A DNA stretch of 64,000 nucleotides from Stagnihabitans lacustris (GTDB lineage Bacteria; Pseudomonadota; Alphaproteobacteria; Rhodobacterales; Rhodobacteraceae): the NCBI RefSeq assembly GCF_025950525.1, contig NZ_JAPDGS010000011.1, positions 1 to 64,000 of the forward strand. The letters run 5' to 3'. The notes under the pieces were generated by a model. It made no database searches and was not told the origin of the DNA. It was given only the letters and a program-made list of their open reading frames with translations. Below are positions 8,764-18,144 of this stretch, piece after piece (within the stretch, counting starts at the first letter, position 1; each line of letters begins with the position of its first letter). A program made the translations under genes and the position numbers.

Positions 8764-9795
8764 ATGAGCACGATCATCGCAGAGAGCCGCGCCTTTTGGG
8801 AGGAGGTCGTGCGGCCCTCGTTGGAAGGTTTCCCGCTGGAGCAGATGGCGGCGGGGTTCTTTGGCTATGGGTCAGATGTGCTGGGGCTGGACGACCAGTA
8901 TTCGACCGACCACCACTTTGGCCTGCGGGTGAATATCCTGCTGCCTCAGGCTCTTATGCCTCAGGTGCCCGCCATCGAAGCGGCCCTGGCGCGCCTGCCT
9001 GCCACCTGGCGGGGGCGCGACCTTGGGGTCATGTATTCCCGCACGCGGGGTGTGACGGTGGCGAGCCTTGAAAATCACCTGATGTCGACCATCGGGCTGG
9101 ATCACCCGCCCGCGACGCTGGCCGAATGGCTGTCCATCCCCGAAGAGGATGTCACCCATGTCGTGGCCGGAGAGGTCTGGCACGATCCCTGTGGCCGCTT
9201 TACGGCGGTGCGGACCGCGCTTCAGGCCTATTATCCCGAGCCCGTCCGCCTGCGCCGCCTCGCGCATTGGTCGCGGTATTTCTCCGGCATGGGGGTCTAT
9301 GCGCTAAAACGCGCCATCCTGCGCGAGAACTGGCTTTACGCCAGCACCACCTTTGCGCGGTCCCTGCGCTGGGGGGTGCAAATGGCCTTCCTTCTGGACC
9401 GCCAGTATTACCCTTACGACAAATGGCTGACCGTCGCCTTTGAACGCCTGCCGCGGATGGGGGCCCGTCTGGCCGCCATCGTCGACGAGGCACCCCGGCT
9501 GGAGACGCCTTGGCCGCGGAAACTGGAGCTGCTGCACCAGATGTCGGATATCCTGGATCAGGCCATGGTCGAAGACGGGCTGATCGCGCCGCATCCGCGC
9601 TACAAGGTCTCGGACACCTCGGGCTATCGGCTTTTGGAATCGGCCTATGCCGAGTTGATCCAGAAATGCCCGGCCGAGATACAAACCCTGATCCCACAAT
9701 GGGAACAGGTGCATTGGGAAAGCTTTCACTCGGCCTTTGTCGCCGGGGTGGATTTGGCCGACTGGCGACACATGCTGGTCCTGGAGGAAGAATGA
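8764..9795 (+). CDS. DUF4037 domain protein, predicted nucleotidyltransferase-like
   Basis: A 343-aa cytosolic protein. The N-terminal part (FWEEVVRPSLEGFP, then GFFGYGSDVLGLDDQYSTDHHFG) matches DUF4037. The GS and STDHHFG blocks resemble the GS...DxD pattern of the nucleotidyltransferase fold; that assignment is inferred and the substrate is unknown. GAGGAGG lies just before the ATG. The stop overlaps the next start (ATGA), indicating translational coupling. Its position among carbohydrate-active genes suggests a sugar-linked role, but nothing in the sequence shows the reaction. Confidence 0.8.
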   Translation: MSTIIAESRAFWEEVVRPSLEGFPLEQMAAGFFGYGSDVLGLDDQYSTDHHFGLRVNILLPQALMPQVPAIEAALARLPATWRGRDLGVMYSRTRGVTVASLENHLMSTIGLDHPPATLAEWLSIPEEDVTHVVAGEVWHDPCGRFTAVRTALQAYYPEPVRLRRLAHWSRYFSGMGVYALKRAILRENWLYASTTFARSLRWGVQMAFLLDRQYYPYDKWLTVAFERLPRMGARLAAIVDEAPRLETPWPRKLELLHQMSDILDQAMVEDGLIAPHPRYKVSDTSGYRLLESAYAELIQKCPAEIQTLIPQWEQVHWESFHSAFVAGVDLADWRHMLVLEEE

Positions 9796-10793
9796 ACGCC
9801 CTGACGATGACGGGCCGGGACCGGGTCCTGGCGACTTTGGCGCGACGTCCGGTGGACCGCACGCCGATCGACTGCTGGCTGTATCAAAAGCAGTTCGTCG
9901 AACGGCTGGCCGCCGATTATGGCCCGCGCGAAAAGTTCATCGAGGAATTCGGCGTCGATGTTTTTGTCGGCCTGATGCCCTATCCCAACCAATACGGGAA
10001 ACGGTTCGACATCAGCGAATTGGCAAGCGTGCCGCTGGAGGACCCGCGCGATCCGAAATGGCTGGGGTTTTCCGACTGGAACTATGACTTCGGCGGCGTG
10101 AACATCCGCACCGCCTTGGCCGATCACCATGGCAAAAGGGCGGTGCTGGCCCATGTCTGGGGCATGGTGGAGGGGACCTCGTCTTTCTTGGGGATCGAGA
10201 ATTGCTGGATGCATCTGGGCGGTCAGCCCGACAAGATGGCCGCCCATTTCGACCGCTATGCCGATTGGCTTTGCGTTCAGGTGGATCAGTTGGTTGAGGC
10301 CGGGGTGGATATGATGACCCTGTCCGATGATTGGGGGTCCAATGGCACGATGCTGTTCAACCCCAAGGCCTGGCGCAAGCTGATCAAACCCTATGCCGGG
10401 CGCGTGGTCGCCCACGCGCGGTCGCTGGGGCTGCCGGTAAACCTTCACTCCGATGGTTATATCCTGCAGATCGTCGATGACGTGATCGAGATGGGGTTTT
10501 CCTCCTGGCATCCGGTGCAGGAAAGCGCGGGCATCGACCCGGCCGAGGTCAAGGCGAAATGGGGTGACAAGATCACGATCTATGGGTCGCTGGACGTGGT
10601 GGACGGCCTGCTGAAGTATGATGGCGACGAGCTGGACGACTACATCACCCAGCGCTTCCACATCTATGCGCCGGGCGGCGGGTTCATCTTCAACGGCGGG
10701 CATTTCATCCAGCCCGATATCCCACCTCTGCGGCTGGTGCGCGCCTACCGCCTGGTGAGCGAGCTGGCCAAGCAATACCGGACCTTGCCGTGA
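9792..10793 (+). CDS. Uroporphyrinogen decarboxylase (UROD) family protein, sugar-locus type
   Basis: A 333-aa TIM-barrel protein of the UROD/MtaA superfamily. Family blocks include RDRVLATLARRPVDRTP at the N-terminus, LSDDWGSNGTMLF mid-protein, LHSDGYI, and a C-terminal PGGGFIFNGGHFIQPDIPP. It is unlikely to be HemE: it sits in a carbohydrate operon and has HSDG where methyltransferase-type members have a metal-binding HxC. Members of this type are often seen beside glycosidases in many phyla without known function. It overlaps both neighbours (ATGA at the start, GTGA at the end), the mark of a coupled operon. Confidence 0.82.
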   Translation: MNALTMTGRDRVLATLARRPVDRTPIDCWLYQKQFVERLAADYGPREKFIEEFGVDVFVGLMPYPNQYGKRFDISELASVPLEDPRDPKWLGFSDWNYDFGGVNIRTALADHHGKRAVLAHVWGMVEGTSSFLGIENCWMHLGGQPDKMAAHFDRYADWLCVQVDQLVEAGVDMMTLSDDWGSNGTMLFNPKAWRKLIKPYAGRVVAHARSLGLPVNLHSDGYILQIVDDVIEMGFSSWHPVQESAGIDPAEVKAKWGDKITIYGSLDVVDGLLKYDGDELDDYITQRFHIYAPGGGFIFNGGHFIQPDIPPLRLVRAYRLVSELAKQYRTLP

Positions 10794-12727
10794 GCAACGG
10801 GGCCGTGACAGACCCTTTCGCCCCGGGCCAAGCGCTGGAAGGCGCCTTCTGGATCGGGTCGGACCATCCTTTCGACCTGCAGGAATGTTATCTGGTCTTT
10901 CGCAGGCATATCACCCTGACCGAAGTGCAGGGCCGCTTTGTCATCGCCTGTGACCACCGTTACAGGCTTTTCGTCAACGGCCAGCACATCGCCCGCGGCC
11001 CTTGCCGGTCCTGGCCGCAAGCCATGGCGTGGGACGACCACGACATCGGCCATGCGCTGAAGCCCGGCGTCAATCTGCTGGAGGTCCGGACCTATTCCCC
11101 CGGCTATTCGCATTTCGCCCATGTGACCCGGGCCGCGACGGCCTGGATCGGCGGCATGGCGGGGGCGCCCTCGGACAAGGGCTGGCAGGTCGCGCGCGAT
11201 CGAAGCTATGCCGCAGAGGTCCCCCGCGTGTCGATCTATGGCACGGGGGGCGAGGATCACCGCCCCCGCGCCCTGACCTTCGCCCCCGCCCGCATCGTCC
11301 AGCCGCCCGAGGGGCCTTTGTGGCAGGGTCTGCACCCGCGCCCCCTGCCTCTGTTGCGCGAAGAGGTCCGGCCGCTGACCCCCTGGAAGATCCTGTCCGC
11401 GCCCTTGCCCCAGGCCGAGGGCGACGCCCATGATCAGATCCGCGCTTCCTATGCGCCGGGAGAAGGGCTTCTGACGATCTATGACCTGGGGTCCTCGCTG
11501 ACCCTGGCGCCCGAGGTCATGATCGACGGCCCCGGAACCCTGCTGATCTCTTACGCCGAAAAGCTGGCAGGGGACCTGCCGCTGATCTCGGACCCTGCGA
11601 CCTATTGCCGGATGCGCGTCACCGACCGTTACGCGCTGACCCCCGGGCCGAACCGGGTCGAACCCTTTACCCCCCGTGGCGCGCGGTATCTGCTGCTATT
11701 GTCCGATGCCGCCCCCCGGGTGCAGGCCCGCAGCACGCATTACCCTTTCACGCCAAGGGATTATCCCGACCAGGGCGCGCTGAACCCGGTGGTGGACACC
11801 TGCCGCCGCACCACGCTGGCCTGTCTGCAGGATGGCTTTGTCGACAGCATCTGGCGGGAAAGCTCGGGCTGGTTGGGCGATGCGGTGCCTCAGGCGCTGG
11901 CCTTTTCGGCCATCAGTGACGACCCAAGGCCGCTGAAATTCGCGCTGGAGATGGCGGCGCTGGGCGCGGCGGCGGATGGGGTTCTGCCCTCGATCCTGCC
12001 GGGCGATGTGCCGTCTTATGTCGTCACCGACTACAATTTCTCATGGGTCGAGCTGTTGGACCTTTACCTGTCCCACCCGGACGCCACGCCCGGCACGCTG
12101 GACCGCCTGGCGCCCGTGCTGCACAAGATGCTGGGCCGCTTTCAACATGACCTGAGGGACGGCCTGACCCACAGCCAACCGGGGCGGCGGCTGTTCCTGG
12201 ATTGGTCGCCCATGAGCCGGGCGGAACCCAACCTGACCTACAACCTGCGCTATCTTTATGCGCTGCAGATTGCGCATCGCCTGACAGGGCGCTGGGGGCC
12301 AGAGGCCGCGGCGTTGCAACAGGCGATCCGCCGCCTTGGGCCTGGCCCCGATCAAGAGGGGTGGCGCGAAAGCCCGGGCGGCGCGCCGGCCAGCCAGTTG
12401 GCCCTGGCCTTTCTGTCACTGACCGACACCGCCCATGACCCCGAGGCGATCATCGCGGCCAGCTTGGGGCCAGATTTGGGGCCGGATTTTGGGCCTGATT
12501 CGGGTCAGTGCGCCACCCGCGCCTCGCCCTTCATGCATCACTATGTCTTTGCCGCCTTGCACAAGGCCGGGCGCGGGCAGGCGATCCGCGCCATTATCCA
12601 AAGGCTTTGGGGGCCGTGGGGCGACATGCCCACGACCCCCGAAAACTGGGACAGCTCTTTCCCCGACGGCTCTGCCTGCCATGGGTTCAGCGCGCATCCG
12701 CTGTATTGGCTGCGCGCAACCTCTTGA
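10790..12727 (+). CDS. GH78-like alpha-L-rhamnosidase family protein
   Basis: A 645-aa protein starting at a GTG that overlaps the previous stop. An N-terminal beta-sandwich with the sugar-binding-like run YRLFVNGQHIARGPCRS leads into an (alpha/alpha)6-barrel with WRESSGWLGDAVPQA, the counterpart of the GH78 general-acid region. It has no signal peptide, so it would act on imported rhamnosides. A short coding microrepeat (LGPDLGPDFGPDSG) lies near residue 560. It is the last gene of the operon and faces rhaI with 4 nt between stops. The family is fairly sure; the substrate is inferred. Confidence 0.78.
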   Translation: MSNGAVTDPFAPGQALEGAFWIGSDHPFDLQECYLVFRRHITLTEVQGRFVIACDHRYRLFVNGQHIARGPCRSWPQAMAWDDHDIGHALKPGVNLLEVRTYSPGYSHFAHVTRAATAWIGGMAGAPSDKGWQVARDRSYAAEVPRVSIYGTGGEDHRPRALTFAPARIVQPPEGPLWQGLHPRPLPLLREEVRPLTPWKILSAPLPQAEGDAHDQIRASYAPGEGLLTIYDLGSSLTLAPEVMIDGPGTLLISYAEKLAGDLPLISDPATYCRMRVTDRYALTPGPNRVEPFTPRGARYLLLLSDAAPRVQARSTHYPFTPRDYPDQGALNPVVDTCRRTTLACLQDGFVDSIWRESSGWLGDAVPQALAFSAISDDPRPLKFALEMAALGAAADGVLPSILPGDVPSYVVTDYNFSWVELLDLYLSHPDATPGTLDRLAPVLHKMLGRFQHDLRDGLTHSQPGRRLFLDWSPMSRAEPNLTYNLRYLYALQIAHRLTGRWGPEAAALQQAIRRLGPGPDQEGWRESPGGAPASQLALAFLSLTDTAHDPEAIIAASLGPDLGPDFGPDSGQCATRASPFMHHYVFAALHKAGRGQAIRAIIQRLWGPWGDMPTTPENWDSSFPDGSACHGFSAHPLYWLRATS

Positions 12728-12731
12728 CCGG

Positions 12732-14003
12732 TCACACGATCCCCGACGAGGCCCCCTTGACCGCCGGGCGCTCGACCGCCTTGGCCGCGCGGTAGCCGCT
12801 GGCGCGGTAGGTCGCGATCGGGTCAAAGGCCCCGCCTTGGCGCATCCGCGCTTCGGCCAGGATCGGCGACACATCGGTCACATAGGCCGCCTTCAGGATG
12901 CGATGCGCGCCCAGGACGTCGTTCATCGCCTGCGCCTCGGCCAGGGCCTTGCGGTCCACCAACCGCGCCTGGACATGCGCCCGGGCGATCTCGATGGCGG
13001 ACCCCATCAGGCTTTCGATCGGATCGGTCACATTGTGGCTTTGGTCGATCATATAGGCCAGGTCCAGCTTGCCCGCGCCCTCGATCAACTCGTTGAACAC
13101 AAGGAACAACCGGAAGGGATCGACCGCGCCCGCATCCAGATCATCGTCGCCATATTTCGAATCGTTGAAGTGAAAGCCCGCCAGCTTGCCCGCATGGATC
13201 AGCCGCGCGACGATCTGTTCGATATTGGTGTTGGGCGCGTGGTGGCCAAGGTCGACCAGACATTTCGCCTGCGGACCCAAGGCCTGCGCGGCCATCAGGC
13301 TTGACCCCCAATCGCTGATCACCGTCGAATAGAAGGCCGGCTCATACATCTTGTGTTCGATGAACATCGACATCTGGGCGGGCAGGGCGGCATAGATTTC
13401 CGCCGCCGAGTCGAGGTAACTGCGGAACATGCCCCCCAGGCTTTGCTGGCCCGGAAAGTTGGTGCCGTCGCCGACCCAGACCGTCAGCGCGCTAGAGCCA
13501 AGGGCCGTGCCGATCTCGATACATTCGATGTTATGCGCGATGGCCAGCGCCCGCGCCTTGGGATCGGCGGCCGCGAGGGAGCCGAATTTATAGCTCGCCT
13601 CCTGGTCAAGCTGGTCCTGAAAGGTGTTCGAGTTGATCGCATCGAAGCCCAGGCCATAGGACGCGGCCTCTTGGCGCAGCGCGTTATAATCGCTGACCTT
13701 GTCCCAGGGGATATGCGGGCTGACGGTCCGCGTGCCCCGCGTCAGGGCCTGGATCACGCCGCAATCGGCGAGTTTGTCATGGATGTTGCGCGGCTCTCCG
13801 ACGCCCGGAAAGCGCGCGAACCGCGTGCCGCCGGTGCCCACGCCCCAGGTTGGGATGGCCACCGACCAGGCCATCGCGGCCTGGGTTGCCGCCTGAATGT
13901 CCAGACCGCGGCGGGCCAGTTGCCGGCCCAGGCTGGCAAAGTCGTCCTCATGCGCGGCCTGCGCCGCATGGTTCATCTGACCGATCAGATCGCTGGAAAT
14001 CAT
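12732..14003 (-). CDS. rhaI: L-rhamnose isomerase, Rhizobium type
   Basis: A 423-aa TIM-barrel sugar isomerase that converts L-rhamnose to L-rhamnulose. It belongs to the RhaI type found in rhizobia rather than the E. coli RhaA type. Metal ligands are visible in FIEHKMYEPAFY, LVDLGHHAPNTN and FHFNDSKYGDDDLDAG. It follows rhaD by 6 nt on the minus strand, so the two form a rhaDI operon. Its 3' end converges on the GH78-like gene with 4 nt between stop codons. Confidence 0.93.
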   Translation of the reverse strand: MISSDLIGQMNHAAQAAHEDDFASLGRQLARRGLDIQAATQAAMAWSVAIPTWGVGTGGTRFARFPGVGEPRNIHDKLADCGVIQALTRGTRTVSPHIPWDKVSDYNALRQEAASYGLGFDAINSNTFQDQLDQEASYKFGSLAAADPKARALAIAHNIECIEIGTALGSSALTVWVGDGTNFPGQQSLGGMFRSYLDSAAEIYAALPAQMSMFIEHKMYEPAFYSTVISDWGSSLMAAQALGPQAKCLVDLGHHAPNTNIEQIVARLIHAGKLAGFHFNDSKYGDDDLDAGAVDPFRLFLVFNELIEGAGKLDLAYMIDQSHNVTDPIESLMGSAIEIARAHVQARLVDRKALAEAQAMNDVLGAHRILKAAYVTDVSPILAEARMRQGGAFDPIATYRASGYRAAKAVERPAVKGASSGIV

Positions 14004-14009
14004 CGCCTG

Positions 14010-16076
14010 TTACCTCGTGAAGGACACGGCATTGCCCGCGTCCACGTTCAGGAAATTGCCGGTGGACTTGTTCGACAGGTCGCTGGCAAAGAAATAGACC
14101 CCCTCGGCGATGTCCTCGGGGAAAACCGACCGCTGCAGAAGGGAGCGTTTGCGGTAATGGTCCTCCAGCTGATCGACGCTGATCTTGTTGCTGGCGGCGC
14201 GCTGCTGGCTCCATTCGCCGGCCCAGATTTTGGACCCGCGCAACACGGCATCGGGATTGACCACATTGACGCGGATGCCCAAGGGCGCGCCCTCCAAAGC
14301 CATGCAGCGGGCCAGGTGGATTTCCGCCGCCTTGGCCGTGCAATAGGCGCTGGCGCCCGGGCTGGCTGCGACCCCGTTTTTCGACGCGATAAAGACCATC
14401 GACCCGCCGATCCCTTGGTCCTTCATGATCCGATAGCCCTCGCGGCCGACCAGGAAATAGCCGGTCGACAGGATGTCCATCGTCTTGTTCCACATGGCCA
14501 GGGTCGTATCTTCGACCGGAGCGGCCGTGGTGATCCCCGCATTGTTCACCACGATATCGACGCCGCCAAAGGCCAGAACCGTCGCCTCGAAGGCCTGGGT
14601 CACGGCGTCCTCTGAAGTCACGTTCATCAAGACGCCGCGCACCATGTCGCGGCCGTATTTCTTGCCGAAACCGGTGACGACTTCATCCAAAGAGTCCTGG
14701 TCGATATCGGCCAGCACGACATTGCAGCCCTCACGCAAGAGCCGGTCCGCCGAAGCCGAGCCGATGCCGCCCGCCCCCCCGGTGATAAAGGCCACGCGGC
14801 CCGCAAGCGACTTCGGCTTCGGCATCCGTTGAAGTTTCGCTTCCTCCAGAAGCCAGTATTCGATGTCGAAGGCCTCTTGCTCCGGCAGGCCCTGATAGAC
14901 CGACACGCCCGACGCCCCCCGCATCACATTGATGGCGTTCAGGTAGAATTCCGCAGAAATCCGCGCCGTGGCCTTGTCCTTGGCGAAAGAGATCATGCCG
15001 ACCCCCGGCACCAGATAGATCACCGCATTGGGGTCGCGCATGGCCGGCGAGTTGTCATGTTTGCAACGGTCGTAATAGGCCGCGTAATCGGCGCGGTAGC
15101 CCTGCAGCGCGGCATCCAGGCCCGCCGCGTCAATGTCAGCCGCGATCACCAGCGGCTTGATCTTGGTGCGCAAGAAGTGGTCGGGACAAGAGGTCCCCAT
15201 CGGCGCCAAAACCGCAAGCTGCGCCGAATTGACGAACTCCAGCACCGGGCCGGCATCGGTGAAATGCCCGGCCTTCATCTCGGCCCCCGAGATGCGCCCG
15301 CGGATCAAGGGCATCAACCGGCGCGCCACCGCCAGACGGTCGGCGCCTGACAGGCTGTCGACCACGGCGCCCCCAAAGGCGGGGGTCTTCTCGTTGGCGG
15401 CCAGCCAGACGGCGGCCTTGTTGATGATCTCCAGCGTCAGCGCATAGCAGTCTTCCGCCGTATCGGCCCAGGTGAACAGCCCATGCTGGCCCAGAACGAC
15501 CCCCTTCAGATCGGGGCGCGCGACCGCCAGATCCCCCAGCTTGATCCCCAGGTCGATCCCCGGACGCTGCCAGGGCAGATAGCCGATCTCGCCGCCGAAA
15601 ATCTCTTCGGTCAGCCGCACCTGATCGGCCGAGGCCGCAATTGCGATCACCGCATCGGAATGGACATGATCGACATGGGCTTTCGGCACAAAGCCATGCA
15701 ACCAGGTGTCAATCGACGGCGCCCGCGGGTTCAGGTTGAAGATGCAATGGCCAAGCGCCTCGACCATGGCGTCCTCTTGGTCCAGCCCGCGATACTGCGC
15801 GCGCAACTGCCCCAGCTTTTCCATATACAGCGTCGCAAAGCCGTCCAGCTTCATCGACCCGATATCCCCGCCCGAGCCCTTGACCCAAAGGACCTGCACC
15901 GAAGCCCCGGTCAGCGGGTCCTTGTGGGCCACCTTGGCCGAGGTATTGCCCCCGCCGAAATTGGTGATCCGCAAATCCGAGCCCAGCAGGTTCGAGCGAT
16001 ACAAAAGCTTGCCCGGCTCGTCCAAAGTGGCGGCATGGGCTGCATCCCACAGGTTGGGAAGGGTGATGTCGGTCAT
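14010..16076 (-). CDS. rhaD: Bifunctional L-rhamnulose-1-phosphate aldolase / short-chain alcohol dehydrogenase
   Basis: A 688-aa fusion. The N-terminal class II aldolase part (about 1-400; GGGNTSAK, HTH-type His pair in VDHVHSDA) cleaves rhamnulose-1-phosphate to DHAP and L-lactaldehyde. The C-terminal SDR part (about 425-688) has TGGAGGIG for NAD binding, NNAG, and the catalytic SAYCTAK, and presumably oxidises lactaldehyde. The start is placed at MTDITLPNLWD; alternatives lie 3 codons (16085) and 20 codons (16136) upstream, and none has a strong ribosome site. The gene diverges from rhaR. Confidence 0.94.
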   Translation of the reverse strand: MTDITLPNLWDAAHAATLDEPGKLLYRSNLLGSDLRITNFGGGNTSAKVAHKDPLTGASVQVLWVKGSGGDIGSMKLDGFATLYMEKLGQLRAQYRGLDQEDAMVEALGHCIFNLNPRAPSIDTWLHGFVPKAHVDHVHSDAVIAIAASADQVRLTEEIFGGEIGYLPWQRPGIDLGIKLGDLAVARPDLKGVVLGQHGLFTWADTAEDCYALTLEIINKAAVWLAANEKTPAFGGAVVDSLSGADRLAVARRLMPLIRGRISGAEMKAGHFTDAGPVLEFVNSAQLAVLAPMGTSCPDHFLRTKIKPLVIAADIDAAGLDAALQGYRADYAAYYDRCKHDNSPAMRDPNAVIYLVPGVGMISFAKDKATARISAEFYLNAINVMRGASGVSVYQGLPEQEAFDIEYWLLEEAKLQRMPKPKSLAGRVAFITGGAGGIGSASADRLLREGCNVVLADIDQDSLDEVVTGFGKKYGRDMVRGVLMNVTSEDAVTQAFEATVLAFGGVDIVVNNAGITTAAPVEDTTLAMWNKTMDILSTGYFLVGREGYRIMKDQGIGGSMVFIASKNGVAASPGASAYCTAKAAEIHLARCMALEGAPLGIRVNVVNPDAVLRGSKIWAGEWSQQRAASNKISVDQLEDHYRKRSLLQRSVFPEDIAEGVYFFASDLSNKSTGNFLNVDAGNAVSFTR

Positions 16077-16149
16077 GGCATCCATCGCAAAAGGGAAATT
16101 CCCTGCAACGGTGGCGTGTAAAACGATCAACGTCAATCACGAAACGTCA

Positions 16150-16183
16150 TTCTGCGTCGCAGAAAATCTTCTGCCATGCAGCA
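16150..16183. promoter_or_regulatory. Two candidate RhaR operator sites
   Basis: A perfect inverted repeat TTCTGCG-t-CGCAGAA (16150-16164) and a related copy TTCTGCCATGCAGCA (16169-16183) lie 19 bp apart centre to centre in the rhaD/rhaR intergenic region. The shared form is TTCTGC-N3-GCAGMA. Placement between the divergent units fits a DeoR-type repressor site; assignment to RhaR is inference. Confidence 0.5.
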
Positions 16184-16196
16184 TTGCGATTGTTTC

Positions 16197-16226
16197 TTGA
16201 CGGATATGAGCGATTCTGACTAGCCT
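16197..16226 (+). promoter_or_regulatory. Possible rhaR promoter
   Basis: TTGACG (16197-16202) and TAGCCT (16221-16226) are 18 bp apart. A start site about 7 nt later would fall at the rhaR ATG (16233), and there is no ribosome site before that ATG, so a leaderless mRNA is possible. The -10 match is weak. Confidence 0.3.
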
Positions 16227-16232
16227 ACTGAC

Positions 16233-17027
16233 ATGTTAGAAATCGAACGCCAACATCTGATCCTGTCCCGCCTGAAGGACCGCGGCATCGTCCGGGTGGC
16301 CGACCTTGTCGCCGTCACTGGGGCATCCGTGGCCACCTTGCGCCGCGATCTGGCCAAGCTGGAGGATACGGGGCAACTGCGCCGTGTCCATGGCGGGGCG
16401 GAATCGGTGGCCTCGGGCCAGTCGGAACTGACCGCGCCGACCTTTGGCGCAGGCCAGACGACCAATGCCGATCTGAAACGCGCCATTGCGGCCAAGGCGG
16501 CTTCTTTGTGCGAGGATGGCGCCTCGATCATCCTGAACGCCGGATCGACCACCTGGTTCATGGCGCAAAACCTGCGCCAGCATCGGATGCAGGTTCTGAC
16601 CAACTCTTTCCCCATCGCGCAAGAGCTTGTGGCCAACAGCGCCAACCGCGTCGTCGTCCCGGGCGGCGAGGTCTACCGTGAGGCGGGGATCATCCTGTCG
16701 CCCTTTGACGAGGATGCGATCCAGCATTTCGCCGCCGGTGTGATGTTCATGTCCTGCTATGCCATGACCCCCATGGGGGTGATCGAAAGTGATCCGCTGG
16801 TGGCGCGGGCCGAGGCGAAACTTCTGTCGCGGGCGGAAAAGCTGATCCTGCTGGTCGACAGTTCGAAATTCGAGGCCCGCGGCAACATGGTGGTTTGCCC
16901 CCTGTCGCGCGTCCACACGGTCATCACCGATCCGGGCATCCCCCGGACGATGAAAGAACATCTCGCGGCGCAGGGGGTGGAGGTCCTCATCGTCACGGGT
17001 GCGGAGTTGACTCAAACGGCCGCCTGA
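16233..17027 (+). CDS. rhaR: DeoR-family transcriptional regulator of rhamnose catabolism
   Basis: A 264-aa DeoR/GlpR-type regulator. The N-terminal winged helix-turn-helix (about 1-57) shows [19 protein letters not shown] and the family hallmark RRVHGGA. The C-terminal sugar-phosphate sensor domain (about 75-250) contains the ILNAGSTT loop and the DSSKF motif. In Rhizobium leguminosarum the equivalent gene controls rhamnose uptake and catabolism and the ligand is thought to be a pathway phosphosugar. It heads the + strand rhaRSTPQU unit and diverges from rhaDI. Confidence 0.9.
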   Translation: MLEIERQHLILSRLKDRGIVRVADLVAVTGASVATLRRDLAKLEDTGQLRRVHGGAESVASGQSELTAPTFGAGQTTNADLKRAIAAKAASLCEDGASIILNAGSTTWFMAQNLRQHRMQVLTNSFPIAQELVANSANRVVVPGGEVYREAGIILSPFDEDAIQHFAAGVMFMSCYAMTPMGVIESDPLVARAEAKLLSRAEKLILLVDSSKFEARGNMVVCPLSRVHTVITDPGIPRTMKEHLAAQGVEVLIVTGAELTQTAA

Positions 17028-17049
17028 CGGCCATAACGGGAGGAAGACC

Positions 17050-18087
17050 ATGAAGAAATTCGGAATCGCTTTGGGGTTGGTTGCCAGCCTCATGGGCTCG
17101 GCCGTCATGGCTGAAGCCATCAAGGCCACGCCGGGCGGCGCGGTGAACCTGGTGCTGCTGCCCAAGTTCCTCGGCATCCTGCCCTTCGATCAGGCCGACC
17201 GTGGCGCCCAGGAAGCCGCCAAAGAGCTTGGCAACACCGGCACCTATCAATACATCGGGCCGACCCCGGAAAACTCGGCCGCAGGGCAAATCGAGATGCT
17301 GACCACCGCCACGACCCAAAAGCAGGGCGTGGTCATGCTGTCGAACAACGCCGGCGACCAGATCGCCGCCGTGGCCGAGGCCGCGCAGGCTGCGGGCACC
17401 AAGGTCGTGACCTGGGACAGCCCGATCCCCTCGGGCAAGGGCGAATCGGTCTTCGTGGCTCAGGTCGATTTCGGGTCCATCGGTGTGGTGATGGCCGATA
17501 TGGTCATGTCGATGACCGGCGGCGCGGGTGAGTTCGCGGTGCTGTCGGCCTCGCCGGACGCCGCCAACCAGAACGCCTGGATCGAGGCGATGAAGAAGAC
17601 CCTGGCGGAAGACGCCAAATACAAGGACCTGAAGCTGGTCGATGTCGTCTATGGCAATGACCAGTCGGAAGAATCCTACAACAAGGCCCTGGGTCTGGTC
17701 GACAAATACCCCGACCTGAAGGTCATCATGGCGCCGACCACGGTCGGCATCGTGGCGGCGGCCAAGGCCATGCAGGACGAAAAGCTGTGCGACAAGGTCA
17801 AGGTGTCGGGTCTGGGTCTGCCCGCCGAAATGGTCAGCTATACGATGAACGGCTGCGCGCCGGAATTCGCGCTGTGGTCCTTCGTCGACCTGGGGTATCT
17901 GACCACCTATACCTCTTACATGCTGGCCACCGGTGCCATCAAGGGTGAGGTCGGCGAGACCTTCACCGCGGGCCGCATGGGCGATTTCACCATCGAGGCC
18001 GATCCGGGCCGCGAAGGCGCCAAGCGCGTGCTGATGGGGCCCTTCACGGTCTATAACAAGGACAATGTCGAAGCGGCCTCGAAGTAA
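17050..18087 (+). CDS. rhaS: Rhamnose ABC transporter substrate-binding protein
   Basis: A 345-aa periplasmic binding protein of the RbsB-like class. A signal peptide (residues 1-21, ending SAVMA) precedes two alternating lobes that close on L-rhamnose. An AACGGGAGGAAG ribosome site immediately precedes the ATG. It lies 22 nt after rhaR and is followed by a GC hairpin before rhaT, the usual arrangement for making binding protein in excess of the membrane parts. Confidence 0.92.
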   Translation: MKKFGIALGLVASLMGSAVMAEAIKATPGGAVNLVLLPKFLGILPFDQADRGAQEAAKELGNTGTYQYIGPTPENSAAGQIEMLTTATTQKQGVVMLSNNAGDQIAAVAEAAQAAGTKVVTWDSPIPSGKGESVFVAQVDFGSIGVVMADMVMSMTGGAGEFAVLSASPDAANQNAWIEAMKKTLAEDAKYKDLKLVDVVYGNDQSEESYNKALGLVDKYPDLKVIMAPTTVGIVAAAKAMQDEKLCDKVKVSGLGLPAEMVSYTMNGCAPEFALWSFVDLGYLTTYTSYMLATGAIKGEVGETFTAGRMGDFTIEADPGREGAKRVLMGPFTVYNKDNVEAASK

Positions 18088-18106
18088 GTCGCCTGACATC
18101 TTCTGT

Positions 18107-18128
18107 GGCGGGGCCCTGGGGTCCCGCC
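18107..18128 (+). terminator. Hairpin after rhaS, likely partial terminator or stabiliser
   Basis: GGCGGGGCCC pairs imperfectly with GGTCCCGCC and is followed by CTCTTT. It lies in the 57-nt gap between rhaS and rhaT, where it could reduce read-through or protect the rhaS mRNA 3' end. Confidence 0.5.
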
Positions 18129-18144
18129 CTCTTTCCCCCTGACA

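Noticed and set aside
9792..10793. UROD-family gene as hemE (heme synthesis)
   Set aside because: The operon is carbohydrate-related and the sequence has sugar-locus family blocks rather than the HemE N-terminal RQAGRY-type motif.
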